The notes beneath the pieces are model-generated. The model was given only the letters and a program-made list of their open reading frames with translations, was not told where the DNA came from and searched no databases. This document shows positions 11,401 through 21,805 of a stretch of DNA of 41,000 nt, one piece after another. Numbering within the stretch: position 1 is the stretch's first letter; each line of letters opens with the position of its first letter. A program made the position numbers and the translations under genes. Origin of the DNA: Prorocentrum cordatum (Eukaryota; Sar; Dinophyceae; Prorocentrales; Prorocentraceae); assembly GCA_963575745.1 (NCBI GenBank), contig CAUYUJ010007469.1, forward strand, positions 322,750 to 363,749, in the 5' to 3' direction.

Positions 11401-12220
11401 CAGGTTCTCCACGACGCCCATGTTCAGACGACGCAGGCCCTGCCCCCCCCCCACCCCCCACCCCGCCCCACCCCACCGGCAATGATCTCTTGGGCCTCTC
11501 GCAGAACGCTCTCCACGACCTCCTCGGCGCCGCCGATGGGCCTCCAGTTCTTGAACATTTAGTCCGACGACGTTGGTCTTCTCGTTGTGCCGCGCACTTC
11601 CGGCAGGGGGTGCCGATCGGAATCGCTGTGAGACGGGCATGCTGGCGCGTTTCCAAGCGGGCCACCTTGTAGCCCCGCCTATCCTTCGGTTTGTAGTCGC
11701 TGCCACGTGGCTGAACGGCTGGTGCGCGGCACGCCGCTTTCATGGTCGTGCCAGTTGCCCTTTTTGCCGTGGGCCCTCGGACTCGCTGGAACACCTGGCC
11801 AGGTGCAGAGTGGCCATAGCCCCTTTCGGTCACTACCTCGGCGCGGCCCACCGGGACTTTCTAGACGCCCTGCGGCCTCATGCCGACTTCGGGGCTTCCG
11901 CGCGGCAGGCGCTCGGACTCAACGCCGCCCAGGCGGTTGTAGAGGCCACCCGGCTCAATCTGGGCCTTGCAACTCGGCATTCCGCCCTGGCGCGTTTCCG
12001 CGTCGATTTGCAGGAATCGGCTCGCGCATGGCCCGACGCGGCGAAACGCCTTCGCGCGCTGGCCTGTCCAGGTCAGTGGCCACCGACAGTGCGTAGCCGC
12101 CGACAGTTCTTTCGCGCGTCCTTTATCGGCGACGCGACTGCATCCCGCCGGAGACAGCCGACACGGAACGCCACGTGCGGGCAGGAGCACGCGCGCGGCA
12201 GGCCGCAAGGCCGTCGTTGA
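8459..12220 (+). pseudogene. LINE-A ORF2, broken endonuclease/reverse transcriptase
   Basis: Reads as an APE-type endonuclease, reverse transcriptase and CCHC knuckle spread over frames. First ATG 8561, then SFISWNARALF and the catalytic-Glu motif MIQEAQ. About 8812-9040 the homologous reading moves to another frame (LRGPQGGVDVFNVHIDP), with a TAG at 8863. Back in the first frame, GDLNF has become GGLNF, losing an active-site Asp; LDRAC and SDHAP remain. A TGA at 9851-9853 interrupts the same frame, which continues as AEHWQPVFAEK. GADGIPYSAWK (about 10030) is in a second frame; QRGFING and YDFGAAF (10451-10470) are back in the first; GAKKGCPFSA and the ADD catalytic pair (10726-10731) are in the second again. 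The knuckle CPFC-x8-H-x3-C is at about 11756-11807. At least six lesions make it inactive. Confidence 0.85.
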
Positions 12221-12871
12221 GGCGGCGACCGCCCTGGGGGGATGCCCGCCCCGTCGTCGGCGGCGTCTTGGCGACGAGTCCGACGATGTGCCACCCAGTT
12301 TCAGAGGAGGGCCTTAATCGTCGTTTCACTTTTATTTGATGAGCGTGCCGATCGCCGAGGATGCGGCAACAATGACCCGGCCGGCCAATCGAGCACGATC
12401 GTTCTTTGTGGCGGGCGCGCATAGCCCCCGTGAGGGGAAGCGGATTTGCCCGCGGGTGTTGGCTCCTCTGCGCGGTGGCCCTTTCTCTTGCCTCGCGGCG
12501 GTGGCTGCTGTCGACTGCCCCGCCGTGCCGCCCCGCGCCGCGCCATGCCGTGCTTGGTCTGCAAGCGCACCATGATCTTCCTAGACGCACTCGCGTGCCA
12601 TGCCATGCCGCGCCCCGCCCGCAGACCGCGACGACTCCGCCGTGCCATGCCGCGCCGTGATGGGTCTGGGCGTGGCTTCCGCACTCTGAATCAGGATTCG
12701 CAGTGCACGGAGCCGGCCTAGAGCTGCGATGTTTCCCGACGCCCCCCCGTCTTTCTGTGGCTTCGCTTGGGCGAAGGGGCCTCCGTTGGGAGGGCCGGGC
12801 CCGCAAGGGCCGCGGTTCGGCCGAGGGCTCGCTTCAATCTCGATCGGAAAAGAACACGGAGGCCAAGACCT
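12221..12871. other. unassigned DNA, partly degenerate CCATGCCGCG repeat
   Basis: May include the LINE-A 3' UTR. At 12520-12660 short CCATGC/CCGCGCC motifs recur irregularly. No gene recognised. Confidence 0.45.
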
Positions 12872-13065
12872 CCTCTCTCACCCCCCTTCCCCTTCGCCCC
12901 TCATCCCCCCTCCCCTGCTCTCCCTCCCTTCCTTTGTGCCCCTTCCTTCCCGTCCCACTCGTCCCCCTCTCCTCCCCTCCTGCCCACCCCCCTCCCCTGC
13001 AGTCTCTGCCCCTCCCTCCCATCCCCTCCCTCTCGGTCCTCTCCTCTCCCCGTACCCTTCCGTTT
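12872..13065. repeat. C/T-rich pyrimidine tract
   Basis: Irregular CCCTCCC and CTTCC stretch, almost purine-free on the plus strand. Confidence 0.8.
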
Positions 13066-13234
13066 CCAGCTCTCTGCGCCGTCTTTCCTTCCGAGGGTTC
13101 CAATCTTTCTTTCCGTCGTCCTTGCCCGCTGCCCGGACACCCCTTGGACTCGTCACTGGGGCCCGCCTCGCGGTGCACAGAGCGAGGGGCGCCCGAATCA
13201 TCGGTAGACTTTGGACTTCGAGATCCTCTTTGCA

Positions 13235-13490
13235 CAGAGACGCCAAGTGGTGCACGTTGGGGGCACCAAGAGGGGTGCACATTATACGTTTGCGCATGAC
13301 TTGTATTGCATAAATCCCACCGTGTACCACATGCGTCTAGACTGGTCTCCCCAGTGAGCGCCACCAATGTGCACCGCTTGGTCGCCCCCAGAGTGCACCA
13401 CTGGCCGCCCCCACCGTGCACCACCCCAGCGTGCACCATCCTGCCCCCCAGTGCACACCATCCCCTGTGTGCGCCACCCTGGCCCGGGCA
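13235..13490. repeat. degenerate GTGCACCA repeat
   Basis: GTGCAC recurs about six times between 13364 and 13485 at 15-27 bp spacing, mostly as GTGCACCA. Copies of GGTGCAC in the other orientation lie at 13249 and 13277. The motif is self-complementary at its core, so the tract can fold. Confidence 0.7.
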
Positions 13491-14695
13491 GCCTGCAATC
13501 CACGGCCGTTCTGGTTGAAGCCGCGCGAGTGGTTCAATCCGCGGGACATGCTCAAGTCGCGAGGCAGGCAGGCAGGCACGGCCGTGTCTTGCTTTCCTCT
13601 GTTCCGTTCCCTCTCCCCCCTCATCCATCTTTCATTCGCTCATCCCTCCTCTTTCCCCTCCCTCCCTCTTTTTGTTGCCCGTTCGTCCTTGTCATGTTTC
13701 TTCGTCTTTCCCTCCCTCCTGCCGGTTCCAGCGCCAGCTCAAAACCAGCTCTCGCAATCTAGGCGGCCGCGAGACGTCTTTGATGGATGGTTGCGCTTAT
13801 CAAGGCAGCGCCGGCGAAGTCCCGTCGTTCGGGGGACAGCGACGCGCGCCGCGCTGCAAGGTCAACCGCGTTGAAATCCCCACCGAGCGCTCAGCAGCAA
13901 CCCGCCAGTATTGCGGTGCTTGCAACGGCTTTCGAGTCTACGTACAATCTCCCACGAAGCGTCGTCTCTCATTTTCGACGCATGGATACCCCCCGCCCGT
14001 CGTGTGAGAGCGTTTTATTCCAGTTCCTTCCACTAGCGCTGGATTGTGCCATCGAACGTCGCGCAGTTGCCACTCTCGCGGGCTCACGCGGGAAACGTTT
14101 GCGCGACGCCCCGCGAGCGATGCGAAGGAACATCCTGGTCGCGCCTGTGCCAGCAGCCGCACGCGAACAACATGCGTGGTGAATGCCCGGGTCGTCCCGA
14201 AGTCGCGCCGACAGACAAACTTCACGGCTCGATATGCGATGGCACATAGGTCGCGCAGGTGAGCTACGTCCGGCGGAAGTTTCCTGTCCTACGCCTCCTC
14301 CGCCCTCCCTTGCGCCAGCCTTCCCTCCGCGCGCCGTCCCAATGCTCTCCTCGTCGTCCTCTCTCCCATGCCGCGGTGGACTGCGGGATCGGGGGAGGGC
14401 GGCCGCTGAGAGCCTGCGGCATCCAGGCGACATTCGGGTTCGCGCCGCTCCTGCTCTTCATCACTTTCCAGGCGGGGCCGGATTGGCCACCAGATTTTAC
14501 GACAGGGGGGGGAGAGGCGGGCGTCAATATGAACAACGGGTACCGGTGCCGGTATGTTTCCATCGTTTTCGTTTCCTTGGGCCTCCTGGGAAGCCCTCGT
14601 CGCCACGATTCGATTTGTCTTGACTTGTTTGTTAGAAAGCACCTGGGGGAGATCCGGGGAGTAGCGTGATCAGTATCTTCCAGTTTCCCCAGGAT
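13491..14695. other. unassigned DNA
   Basis: A pyrimidine-rich patch lies at 13600-13740. The frame at 13787-14182 (131 codons) is not low complexity but matches nothing I recognise. A GATGGT-type patch starts at about 14696. Confidence 0.45.
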
Positions 14696-14765
14696 GTTGG
14701 TAGTGGTGCGATGACGATGTGATTTTGGTGATGGTCGTGATATAGACGATGGTGATGATGATGGT

Positions 14766-14832
14766 GACACTGGTTTGCGGGGGACGGTGGTGATGATGGT
14801 CATTACCCAATCTCCCGCGAAGAACCTTATTT
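14766..14832 (+). repeat. 67-bp exact direct repeat, left copy
   Basis: Identical base for base to 16455-16521. It begins GACACTGGTTTGC and ends GAACCTTATTT; the flanking bases differ on both sides. Confidence 0.95.
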
Positions 14833-15714
14833 AATCGCTTCGCTCATTCCGCCGGCCCGTATTGCGCACCGCGGTCGACTGGATGAGAGGTCGTCGGCAG
14901 TGCGGAGCTGCAGGGAGCGGGGGCTGTTTTTTTTGTTGAGTCGTTGCGTTCGGCCTTTTGTGGTGAAGATGCCCCGGTGGAACAGGTTCGTGTCGATTCG
15001 TGGCGACCGTCTGTGGGGGTGGCGGGGGAATCGTTGGTTCCACGGGGTTCTAGGTTTTGCTGCCCTGGGGTGTGCCTGGCGCGTTTGTGGGGGCTCGTTG
15101 CCCGTGGATGCCCCTGCGGGGGCCTTGAAGAAAGCGTGGCTATTGCGACAGTTGTGTTTCTCGACGTGGGAGGGAAAAAGAGTGTGTGTGTGTGTGTGTC
15201 TGTGTGTGTGTGTTTTGAAGGAAGGGGGGGAAAGGGGGCGGTCGCAGTGTAGAGGGGCGACAGTGCAATGGCGAGAAAAGGAGAGGGAAAGGGCTGGCAA
15301 GTTTATTTGCACGGAGGGGGTCGGGCAAGGCCCCGAAGGAGATCTGGACTCCGCTCAGGCCGAAACCCACTTGCACGCTGTACCGGCCTTGCACTGCCTC
15401 GTGAGGCGGCGGAGCCAAAATCCCATGCAAGCGAACCTGCCCGAATCCAGTGACGCGCTCTCCCGAACATCGGCTCAGAATCGAGCCCCGGGCTTCCAAC
15501 GTGGTCCGTCCGGCTCGGCTCTTTCGCCCCGGATCGATGTCTGAGGGCCCCAGGGCCCGACATTCGGGTGAACGTAAAGGGGGGTGGCCCAGACGGGGGG
15601 TGAACTCGGACGGCCTCGGAGGCGGCGCAGAGGAGGTCTGAAATGAAATGTGATTCAATCGTTTCGCTCACTCCGCTTGTCCATATTGCATGATCGCGCC
15701 GTGGTGGGCTAGCC
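14833..15714. other. unassigned DNA between repeats, with (GT)n
   Basis: Contains a (GT)n microsatellite at 15182-15214. A short repeat containing TTCGCTCA.TCCGC and ATTGC occurs at 14833-14870 and again at 15657-15700, just before the second CTTGGGG array. No gene recognised. Confidence 0.6.
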
Positions 15715-15715
15715 G

Positions 15716-16290
15716 AGTTTTGGGGCCTGTTGAGGGCCGTTTTGGGGCCTCTTGGGGCCTCTTTTGGGCCTCTTGGGCGCCTCTTGGGGCGTCTTGGGGG
15801 CCTCTTGGGGGTCTCTTGGGGCCTCTTTGGGACCTCCTGGGCGGCTTCTGGGGCGGAGGGCTCGATTTTTCAGTTCTCTGTATCCCTCTTGAGCCCCTCT
15901 TGGGCCCGTCTTGGGGCCTCTTGGTCCGTCTTGGGCGGCACTTGGGCCGTCTTGGGGGCCCTCTTGGGCCGTTTCGGGGCCGTCTTGGGAGCTTCGTGGG
16001 CCGTCTTGGAGCGATCTTGGGCGCCTCTTGGGTCGTCTTGGAGCGTCCGGAAGCCGAAAAAGCCAGAACGCAAAAAACATCGGAAAAACCAATGCAAATC
16101 AACGATTTTGGCCTCTTGGGGCCCTCTTCGGAGGCCTCTTGGAAGGCTCTTGGGGCGTCTTGAAGGCCTCTTCGGCTGTCTTGGGGGTCTCTTGGGCCGT
16201 CTTGGGGTCATCTTCGGCGCCCTGGAGCGCTCTTTGAACGTCTCGGGGGCGTCTTGAGCAATCTTGGGGGCCTCTTGGGGCACTCTTGGC
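15716..16290. repeat. CTTGGGG phased array, copy 2
   Basis: Same family as 5480-6085: CTTGGGG cores about 10-15 bp apart, with an AT-rich core at 16050-16105 that contains GGAAGCCGAAAAAGCCAGAA. Its minus-strand translation is again Arg/Pro/Lys-rich and frame-drifting. Confidence 0.85.
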
Positions 16291-16454
16291 GCGCTCAGGG
16301 CGGCCTGAGAGGCCGCACCCAGAAGGAAAACCATCTCTGAGTTGAACCGGGCGGGACCTTCCCAGGCGGCGGGCGGGGTACTTTTCGCCGGGGGACCCCC
16401 AGGGGCCGCCCCGCGCGCGCGAACTAGTACAATACAATTGTTAACCAGTTACCG

Positions 16455-16521
16455 GACACTGGTTTGCGGGGGACGGTGGTGATGATGGTCATTACCCAAT
16501 CTCCCGCGAAGAACCTTATTT
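16455..16521 (+). repeat. 67-bp exact direct repeat, right copy
   Basis: Second perfect copy of 14766-14832, offset 1689 bp. The DNA between includes the second CTTGGGG array. Confidence 0.95.
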
Positions 16522-16677
16522 CCGTGCCAGCTCAGCAGCGCAGCAGGGATGAGAGTTATGCGGAGGTTGATGGCAAGGTGATGATGTGTTCCAGTTCAGC
16601 CGTGTTTGTCTGAACTGTCGTGTTTCTTTTTTAAGAAAGAGCGCTTTCTGTTCTCAGCATGATCATCTTCCTTGAAG

Positions 16678-16884
16678 ATGCTTGCTTTAGTGGCTTTCGT
16701 GGGATTCGTATGTATTGCCTCTTTGGCCCGGGCCCTTGTCATTGCTTGTGGGGGTCATGTGGAGGGCCGTCATGGAGCTCATGTGCTCGGGTTTCGAGGC
16801 CGTCTTGGAGTTATCTTTGGGCGTTTTTGCGCCGTCCTACGGGAGTGGCAAATCGGCAGTCTTGGGGGCCAAGTGAGATCTTAG
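16678..16884 (+). CDS. short frame with signal-peptide-like start (doubtful)
   Basis: 68 codons from ATG 16678. The first 19 residues (MLALVAFVGFVCIASLARA) look like a secretion signal with an A-x-A cleavage site, and TTCTCAG upstream (about 16652-16658) could be a splice acceptor. The second half resembles a decayed CTTGGGG array (GGCCGTCTTGG, GGCAGTCTTGG), which argues for chance. No homology recognised. Confidence 0.15.
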   Translation: MLALVAFVGFVCIASLARALVIACGGHVEGRHGAHVLGFRGRLGVIFGRFCAVLREWQIGSLGGQVRS

Positions 16885-17631
16885 GCCGAAGCCCGCCGGA
16901 AACAAACCAGACTACATCCCTTCGGCTGCTCATAACTAGTTCCTATCAGAGCCTGGGGGCTACTTGAGGCCTCTTGGAGAAATCCTGGGCTCTGTGGGAA
17001 TTGTCTCATGCAGGCTGGTATTGCGACCATCCGGTTGGGTCTCAAGACTGTAGCGGTTTTGGCATGTCTTAGGACGGCGATTTCGGGAGTGACTTGCGTT
17101 GAGGGACAGGTCTCCTTCGCAAAGCCTAGACAACCAATAGGCATTCGGGCACGCCCTATTCGCTGTTTAATGCGTTTCCAGCCACAAGCGAAGTGTATGC
17201 CAAGGGTGCTCCTCGTCCGCTTGAGAGAAGCTGGTGCGGAACGGGCGATCTGCGGCACCCAGGTCGGACCCCGCTCGGGATATGGTGTGGTTCTTGTCGC
17301 TCGGTCGAGGATACCTGGCAAACGGCTCGGGCTGACCTGCGATGCTGGCGACGGACAGCGCCGGACAGCGCCGCAGCTTGCGCTATCTCCAGCTTTCAGC
17401 TGGGTGGGGCTGAGCTCGCGTGGCCGACGGGGGCCAGGGGCTCGGCTGCGAGCGAGGGGGGAAGCGAGAAGGCCTTTTTTCAGAAGGCGGCGGGGCTTCT
17501 CAGAATGGCCCTGGCCTTCTCAGAAGTTGTTTCTGTGTCTTCGGGGAGGGCTCAGAAAACTTTTCAGAACGCTGGGGGACCTCCGAGCCTTGTGAGAAGG
17601 CCCGCTCCCTCTCTCGGGCAATAGTCATATC
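16885..17631. other. unassigned DNA with repeated CAGAA motifs
   Basis: The motif TTCTCAGAA or TTTCAGAA occurs several times between 17470 and 17570. A 195-codon frame at 17008-17595 matches nothing known to me. Confidence 0.4.
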
Positions 17632-17816
17632 CATATCCAGTGCGTCTTGAACTTTCTTGGAAGGGACGCCGCAAGGCTGAGGCGTACTGAATATGTGTGA
17701 GAATCGAGCCTCCGCAGGGCCAGGCTTTTATCCACATCCAGAGCGCCTCGGGCTTCTGGGGGGGACGGGAGCCGAGACTCCAAGCTGCAGTGGACATGGG
17801 CACAAGTCTTGCCCGC
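17632..17816 (+). repeat. dispersed hairpin repeat H, copy 1
   Basis: Shares block order with 37460-37630: ATCCAGTGCGTCTTGGA, then a GACGCC block, CTGAGGCGTACTG, ATCGAGCCTC, and ATCCAGAGCGCCTCGGG. The first and second arms are roughly inverted to each other, so the unit can fold. More diverged than the 37-kb copy. Confidence 0.7.
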
Positions 17817-17821
17817 ACTTC

Positions 17822-18001
17822 TCACTTCCCCCTTCCTCCTCCCCCTCCTCCCCCTCCTCCCCCTCCCTCCTCCTCCTCCTCCTCCTCCCCCTCCTCCTCC
17901 TCCTCCCTCCTCCTCCTCCTCCCCCTCCTCCCCCTCCTCCTCCTCCTCCTCCGCCTCCGCCTCCGCCTCCTCCTCCTCCTCCTCCTCCTCCTCCTCCTCC
18001 C
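17822..18001. repeat. (TCC)n pyrimidine tract
   Basis: TCC with CCC and CGCC variants, polypyrimidine on the plus strand, abutting repeat H copy 1. Confidence 0.95.
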
Positions 18002-18169
18002 GGCGGGGGCGGGACAGCCCGCGCTCGCCAGTCGCCCCAGGAGCAAGGAAGGCGCGGAGGGCGGCTCCGGGGCCCCCCGCCTCCCGGCGCGGCGCGCGCG
18101 CACGCTCGTCGTGCCTCTCGCGACTCGGCGGGGGGGGCCTTTGTCTCGGGCTTGCTTGGAGCGGGCGCC

Positions 18170-18310
18170 GCGAGGCCGAGGCGCACTGGGTTTCAGCACG
18201 GGTGGGAGCCGAGCCCCTCTGGGGGCAGATCTTCATCCACAGTCATTTGGTGCACCTCGGGGCTTCCGCGAAGGGAGCCCGAAGCTCCAGCTCGCAGAGG
18301 ATATGGGCAA
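18170..18310 (+). repeat. dispersed hairpin repeat H, copy 2
   Basis: Contains GAGGCCGAGGCGCACTGGGT, GAGCCCCTCTGGGGGCA, CATCCACAGTCATTTGGTGC and GGGAGCCCGAAG in the same order as in the copy at 37460-37630. The left arm is missing. Confidence 0.65.
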
Positions 18311-18420
18311 ACGTATTTCCCGCAAGGTGCCGTCCTCCTCCCGCGGGGGAGGGGGCGCAAGAGAGACTTTCTGCCGACGGGGGGGGGGCGCCAGGCCCAC
18401 GGCCCTCCCGGCTCGATCAC

Positions 18421-18570
18421 GGGGGAGGGAGGAGGGAGCATGATGAGAGGAGGGAGGAGGGGAGGAGGAGGGAGGAGAGGAGGAGACGAGGGAGGAGAGG
18501 AGGAGAGGAGACGAGGGAGGATAGGAGGAGAGGAGAGGAGAGGAGAGGAGAGGAGGCGAGGGAGGAGGGG
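18421..18570. repeat. (GGA)n purine tract
   Basis: GGA and GAGA units with GACGAGG spacers, including a run of GAGAG pentamers at 18530-18550. Confidence 0.9.
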
Positions 18571-19686
18571 GGGCCTGCCCCCGTCCCGCTCCACGGCGTG
18601 TCTTCGCGCAGCCTCGTGCGGGCACGCGTCCGCCTCCAGAGGCGACGCGGGAGGTTCGCCGAAGCCTCTCGAGCCGCCCGCCCAGGCCGGCTCGCTCGAG
18701 TCTGAGACGCCAGGGCGACGTCTGCACCGCGATCTCGAAGATGCGGCGTATCCCCAGGACGTCCTTCAGAGCGTCGTTTCTGATGTTTTTCCGTCCTGGC
18801 AGTTCTTAGGCCCGATGCCAACGGGAATGTTTCACGCGCACGCCGCGGTCCAATCATGACCCCGTTGCCAGCGAGCTTACTTATTTCTTGGCCGCGGTCA
18901 CGCTCGTGCCTTGCCTAGGGCTGGCGCATGGCTTCTGTACGCGGTCACACTCGATGTGGAGTAGCTGCTTCGCACGCCGCTCCAGTTGCTAATGGGTGGG
19001 CTGTTTTGATTCGCGTACGTTGGGCCGTCCCACAATGCTCCGCCCCCCTGCCCGTCTCAGTACTCCTGCGGGCCAGGCTGACGTCCCAGCGATGTGATGT
19101 GAGCTCCAAGCGCGGACCTAAATATAGGCGGTGATGTTGATGTTGATGTTGATGGCGATGAAGCCGAAGTTCAACTATCTGATTGCGAAGCGGTTGATGG
19201 TGATGCTCGTGGTCATGATAATGCGGGTGGTAATGACGAGCACGAGGAAGAGGGAAGCCAAAAGGACCAACACGGGGAGGCAGAGAAAGCATGATCAGGG
19301 GGGCTCGACGGGGAGGGTGGAAGGGTAATGCGTTGACTGGCCCCTAGACTCCAGACAGCCGTGGCGGCTTTGGCGTCTGGCTTGTGGGCGGGAAGGTGGA
19401 GAAGCAAGGGGACGGGGGGGCGCTCTGTGCCGACTTCCGGCGAGGACAGTGCTGCACGTTCCATGCTCGGAGGCTGTGGTGAGCCCGTTTCCCTCTGGCC
19501 GTGCCCGTGGGGGTCCTTTGGGATGCGGGTTCTCCTCCTTTCCTCGACCCCTGCACGTGCAGTCGGAGGTTGGGGGGTGAGATCGCAGCGGAACGGAGAC
19601 CCCCAACCGGGAAATCGTTTCGTTTCGTTCGTGTCGTGCGTGCGGGCGAGGCGAGGCTGCGTGGGCGCGCGAAAGGAATGAACACG
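18571..19686. other. unassigned DNA
   Basis: The frame ending at 18859 has about 50 non-repetitive C-terminal codons but no recognisable domain. Short GTTGAT repeats lie at 19131-19160. Nothing else identified. Confidence 0.4.
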
Positions 19687-19988
19687 CCGTTGCTAGGGCG
19701 AAGTTAAATATTGCTCCCCCGTCCGTCCGTCCTTCGGTGGCCTCAGCGGTGTCCCGCGGTGCCCCGTGGTGTCCCGTGGTGTCCACCGTTGCTAGGGCGA
19801 AGTCAAGACAAATGCTTCGCTCCCGTCTGTCCGTCCGGCGGTGGCTCGCGGTGTCCCGCGGTGTCCCGTGGTGTCCCGTGGTGTCCGCTGTTGCTAGGGC
19901 GAAGTCAAGACACATGATTCTCCCCCGCCCGCTCGTCTGTCCGTCCGTCTGGCAGTGGCTCGCGGTGCCCCGCGGTGTCCCGTGGTGT
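19687..19988. repeat. three-copy ~100-bp direct repeat
   Basis: GTTGCTAGGGCGAAGT occurs at about 19689, 19791 and 19890, each time followed by CTCCC, GTCCGTCCG-type sequence, then GGTGTCCCGYGGTGTCCCG. Copies differ by substitutions and short indels. The unit leads straight into the GTGTCCCG minisatellite. Confidence 0.8.
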
Positions 19989-20426
19989 CCCTTGGTGTCC
20001 CGCTGAGCGAGATCGATAGTGAGATCGATAGTGAAATCGATAGTGATATCGATATTGAGATCGGTGTGGTGCCCCGAGTTGTCCCGTGTTGTCCCAAAAA
20101 GTGAGATCGATAGTGAGATCGATAGTGAGATCGATAGTGAGATCGATGTGGTGTCCCGAGGTGTCCCGTGGTGTCCCGTGGTGTCCTAGGGTGTCCCGTT
20201 GAGTGAGATCGATAGTGAGATCGATGGTGAGACCGATAGTGAGATCGAGAGGTGTCCCGCGGTGTCCCGTGTTGTCCCGTGGTGGCCCGTGGTGTCCCGT
20301 GGTGTCCCGTTGAGTGAGATCGATAGTGAGATCGATAGTGAGATCGACAAGTGTCCCGTGGTGTCCCGTTATTGCCCCGTGGCGTCCTAGGGTGTCCCGT
20401 TGAGTGAGATCGATAGTGAGATCGAT
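19989..20426. repeat. two-motif alternating minisatellite
   Basis: Blocks of the 12-mer AGTGAGATCGAT (two to four units) alternate with blocks of the 10-mer GTGTCCCGTG (two to five units) about six times. On the minus strand it reads as DLTIDLTIDLTQRDTTGHH-like frames, a product of the repeat. Confidence 0.9.
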
Positions 20427-20936
20427 TGAGTCAGATGTTGGTTCCCCCCTTCCCCCCCACAACCACCCTATCGCCCGAAGGGTGGTCGTATAGGCAATTA
20501 TCGTGTTGCGCATTTTTCCGTTCACCTACAGTCAACCCGCATAATGAAGATGCGCAAGTCTCCTTCCCCTCCGGCTCGTCCTTGGCCCCTCTGGCCGGCC
20601 GCGCCCTGCCCGCAAGTTGTCGACACGGCTTTCAAGGTATTTGTGTCCTTATCGTTCGGAGGTTTATAGACCTCCTACCCTGACACGTCGATTAGCAAAT
20701 TGGCCGTTTTCGGTTCGCGAGAGGGCGTCGCGGCCGTCATTTTTGCGGGTCCAGGTCCGTCGGTTTCGGCCCTAGGCCGTTTTTATCCGTAAGGGCTTCG
20801 CCCCCTGCCGCTGGCCCCCTCTCTCGGAGAATGGGCCATGGAAGAGCTAAGTCATGAGGCCTTGGCGCTGTCGTGAAGCAGTATCGAAACTTCATGCGAA
20901 GCCGATTCGCAATCAGCAAAACCAACTGATCACAAG
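20427..20936. other. unassigned DNA
   Basis: No gene, RNA or repeat recognised. Frames up to 85 codons occur without known homology. Confidence 0.45.
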
Positions 20937-21056
20937 AGGGGTTACCACACCTTGCGATTGGTAAGACGTGTATGGTTTACGGGCTTGGTTACCACACCTT
21001 GCGATTAAAGGGCCGAGGGAGTTCTCGCAGTTTGGGTTACCACGCCGTGCGATGGA
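20937..21056. repeat. three copies of GGTTACCACRCCKTGCGAT
   Basis: GGTTACCACACCTTGCGAT occurs at about 20939 and 20987 and a variant at about 21034, spaced 47-48 bp, immediately before the 73-bp array. Confidence 0.8.
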
Positions 21057-21805
21057 TGTGCGTGAAGGGTGGCACCGGATTTCAGAAATGTGGCAAATCC
21101 CACGTGTTTTGGGACCCTGACCCCGCGGATCTGCGTAAGGGGTGGCGCCGGATTTCAGAAATGTGGCAAATCCCATGTGTTTGGGGACCCTGACCCCGCG
21201 GATCTGCGCGAGGGGTGGCACCGAATTGCAGAAATGTGGCAAATCCCCTGTGTTTTTGGACCCTTACCCCGCGGATCTGCGTGAGGGGTGGCACCGAATT
21301 TGCAGAAATGTGGCAAATCCCATGTGTTTTTGGACCCTGACCCGCGGATCTGCGTGAGGGGTGGCACCGAATTTCAGAAATGTGGCAAATCCCATGTGTT
21401 TTTGGACCCTGACCCCGCGGATCTGCGTGAGGGGTGGCACCGAATTTCAGAAATGTGGCAAATCCCATGTGTTTTTGGACCCTGACCCCGCGGATCTGCG
21501 TGAGGGGTGGCACCGAATTTCAGAAATGTGGCAAATCCCATGTGTTTTTGGACCCTGACCCCGCGGATCTGCTTGAGGGGTGGCACCGAATTTCAGAAAT
21601 GTAGCAAATCCCCTGTGTTTTTGGGACCCTGACCCCGCGGATCTGCGTGAGGGGTGGCACCGAATTTCAGAAATGTGGCAAATCCCATGTGTTTTGGGAC
21701 CCTGACCCCGCGGATCTGCGTGAGGGGTGGCACCAAATTTCAGAAATGTGGCAAATCCCCTGTGTTTTTGAACCCTGACCCCGCCGATCTGTGTGAGGGG
21801 TGTCG
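21057..21805. repeat. 73-bp tandem array, about ten copies
   Basis: Unit starts fall at 21069, 21142, 21215, 21288, then every 73 bp to 21727, with one base inserted twice. Each unit holds GGGTGGCACCGAATTTCAG, GTGGCAAATCCCATGTG, GGACCCTGACC and CGCGGATCTGCG. The first two copies are the most diverged and the middle copies are nearly identical. Since 73 is not a multiple of three, frames crossing it cycle through all three phases, so the apparent ORFs on both strands are repeat shadows. Confidence 0.97.

Larger units (their letters stand above)
7433..12220 (+). mobile_element. LINE-A: decayed non-LTR retrotransposon
   Basis: The order ORF1, endonuclease, reverse transcriptase, C-terminal zinc knuckle identifies a non-LTR retrotransposon (LINE). 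The left limit is set at a 12/15 match to the SL relic seen in LINE-B and is tentative; the right limit is the end of the last open frame, so any 3' UTR is not included. ORF1 is intact but ORF2 is split over frames. Codon use is strongly GC-biased at third positions, unlike LINE-B. The two elements align only at family motifs, so they are separate lineages, not recent copies of each other. Confidence 0.85.

Noticed and set aside
13529-13540. tRNA B-box-like GGTTCAATCC
   Set aside because: No A box or anticodon arm could be placed upstream.
21057-21805. CRISPR-like array
   Set aside because: The 73-bp units abut without unique spacers and the genome is eukaryotic; it is a plain tandem repeat.
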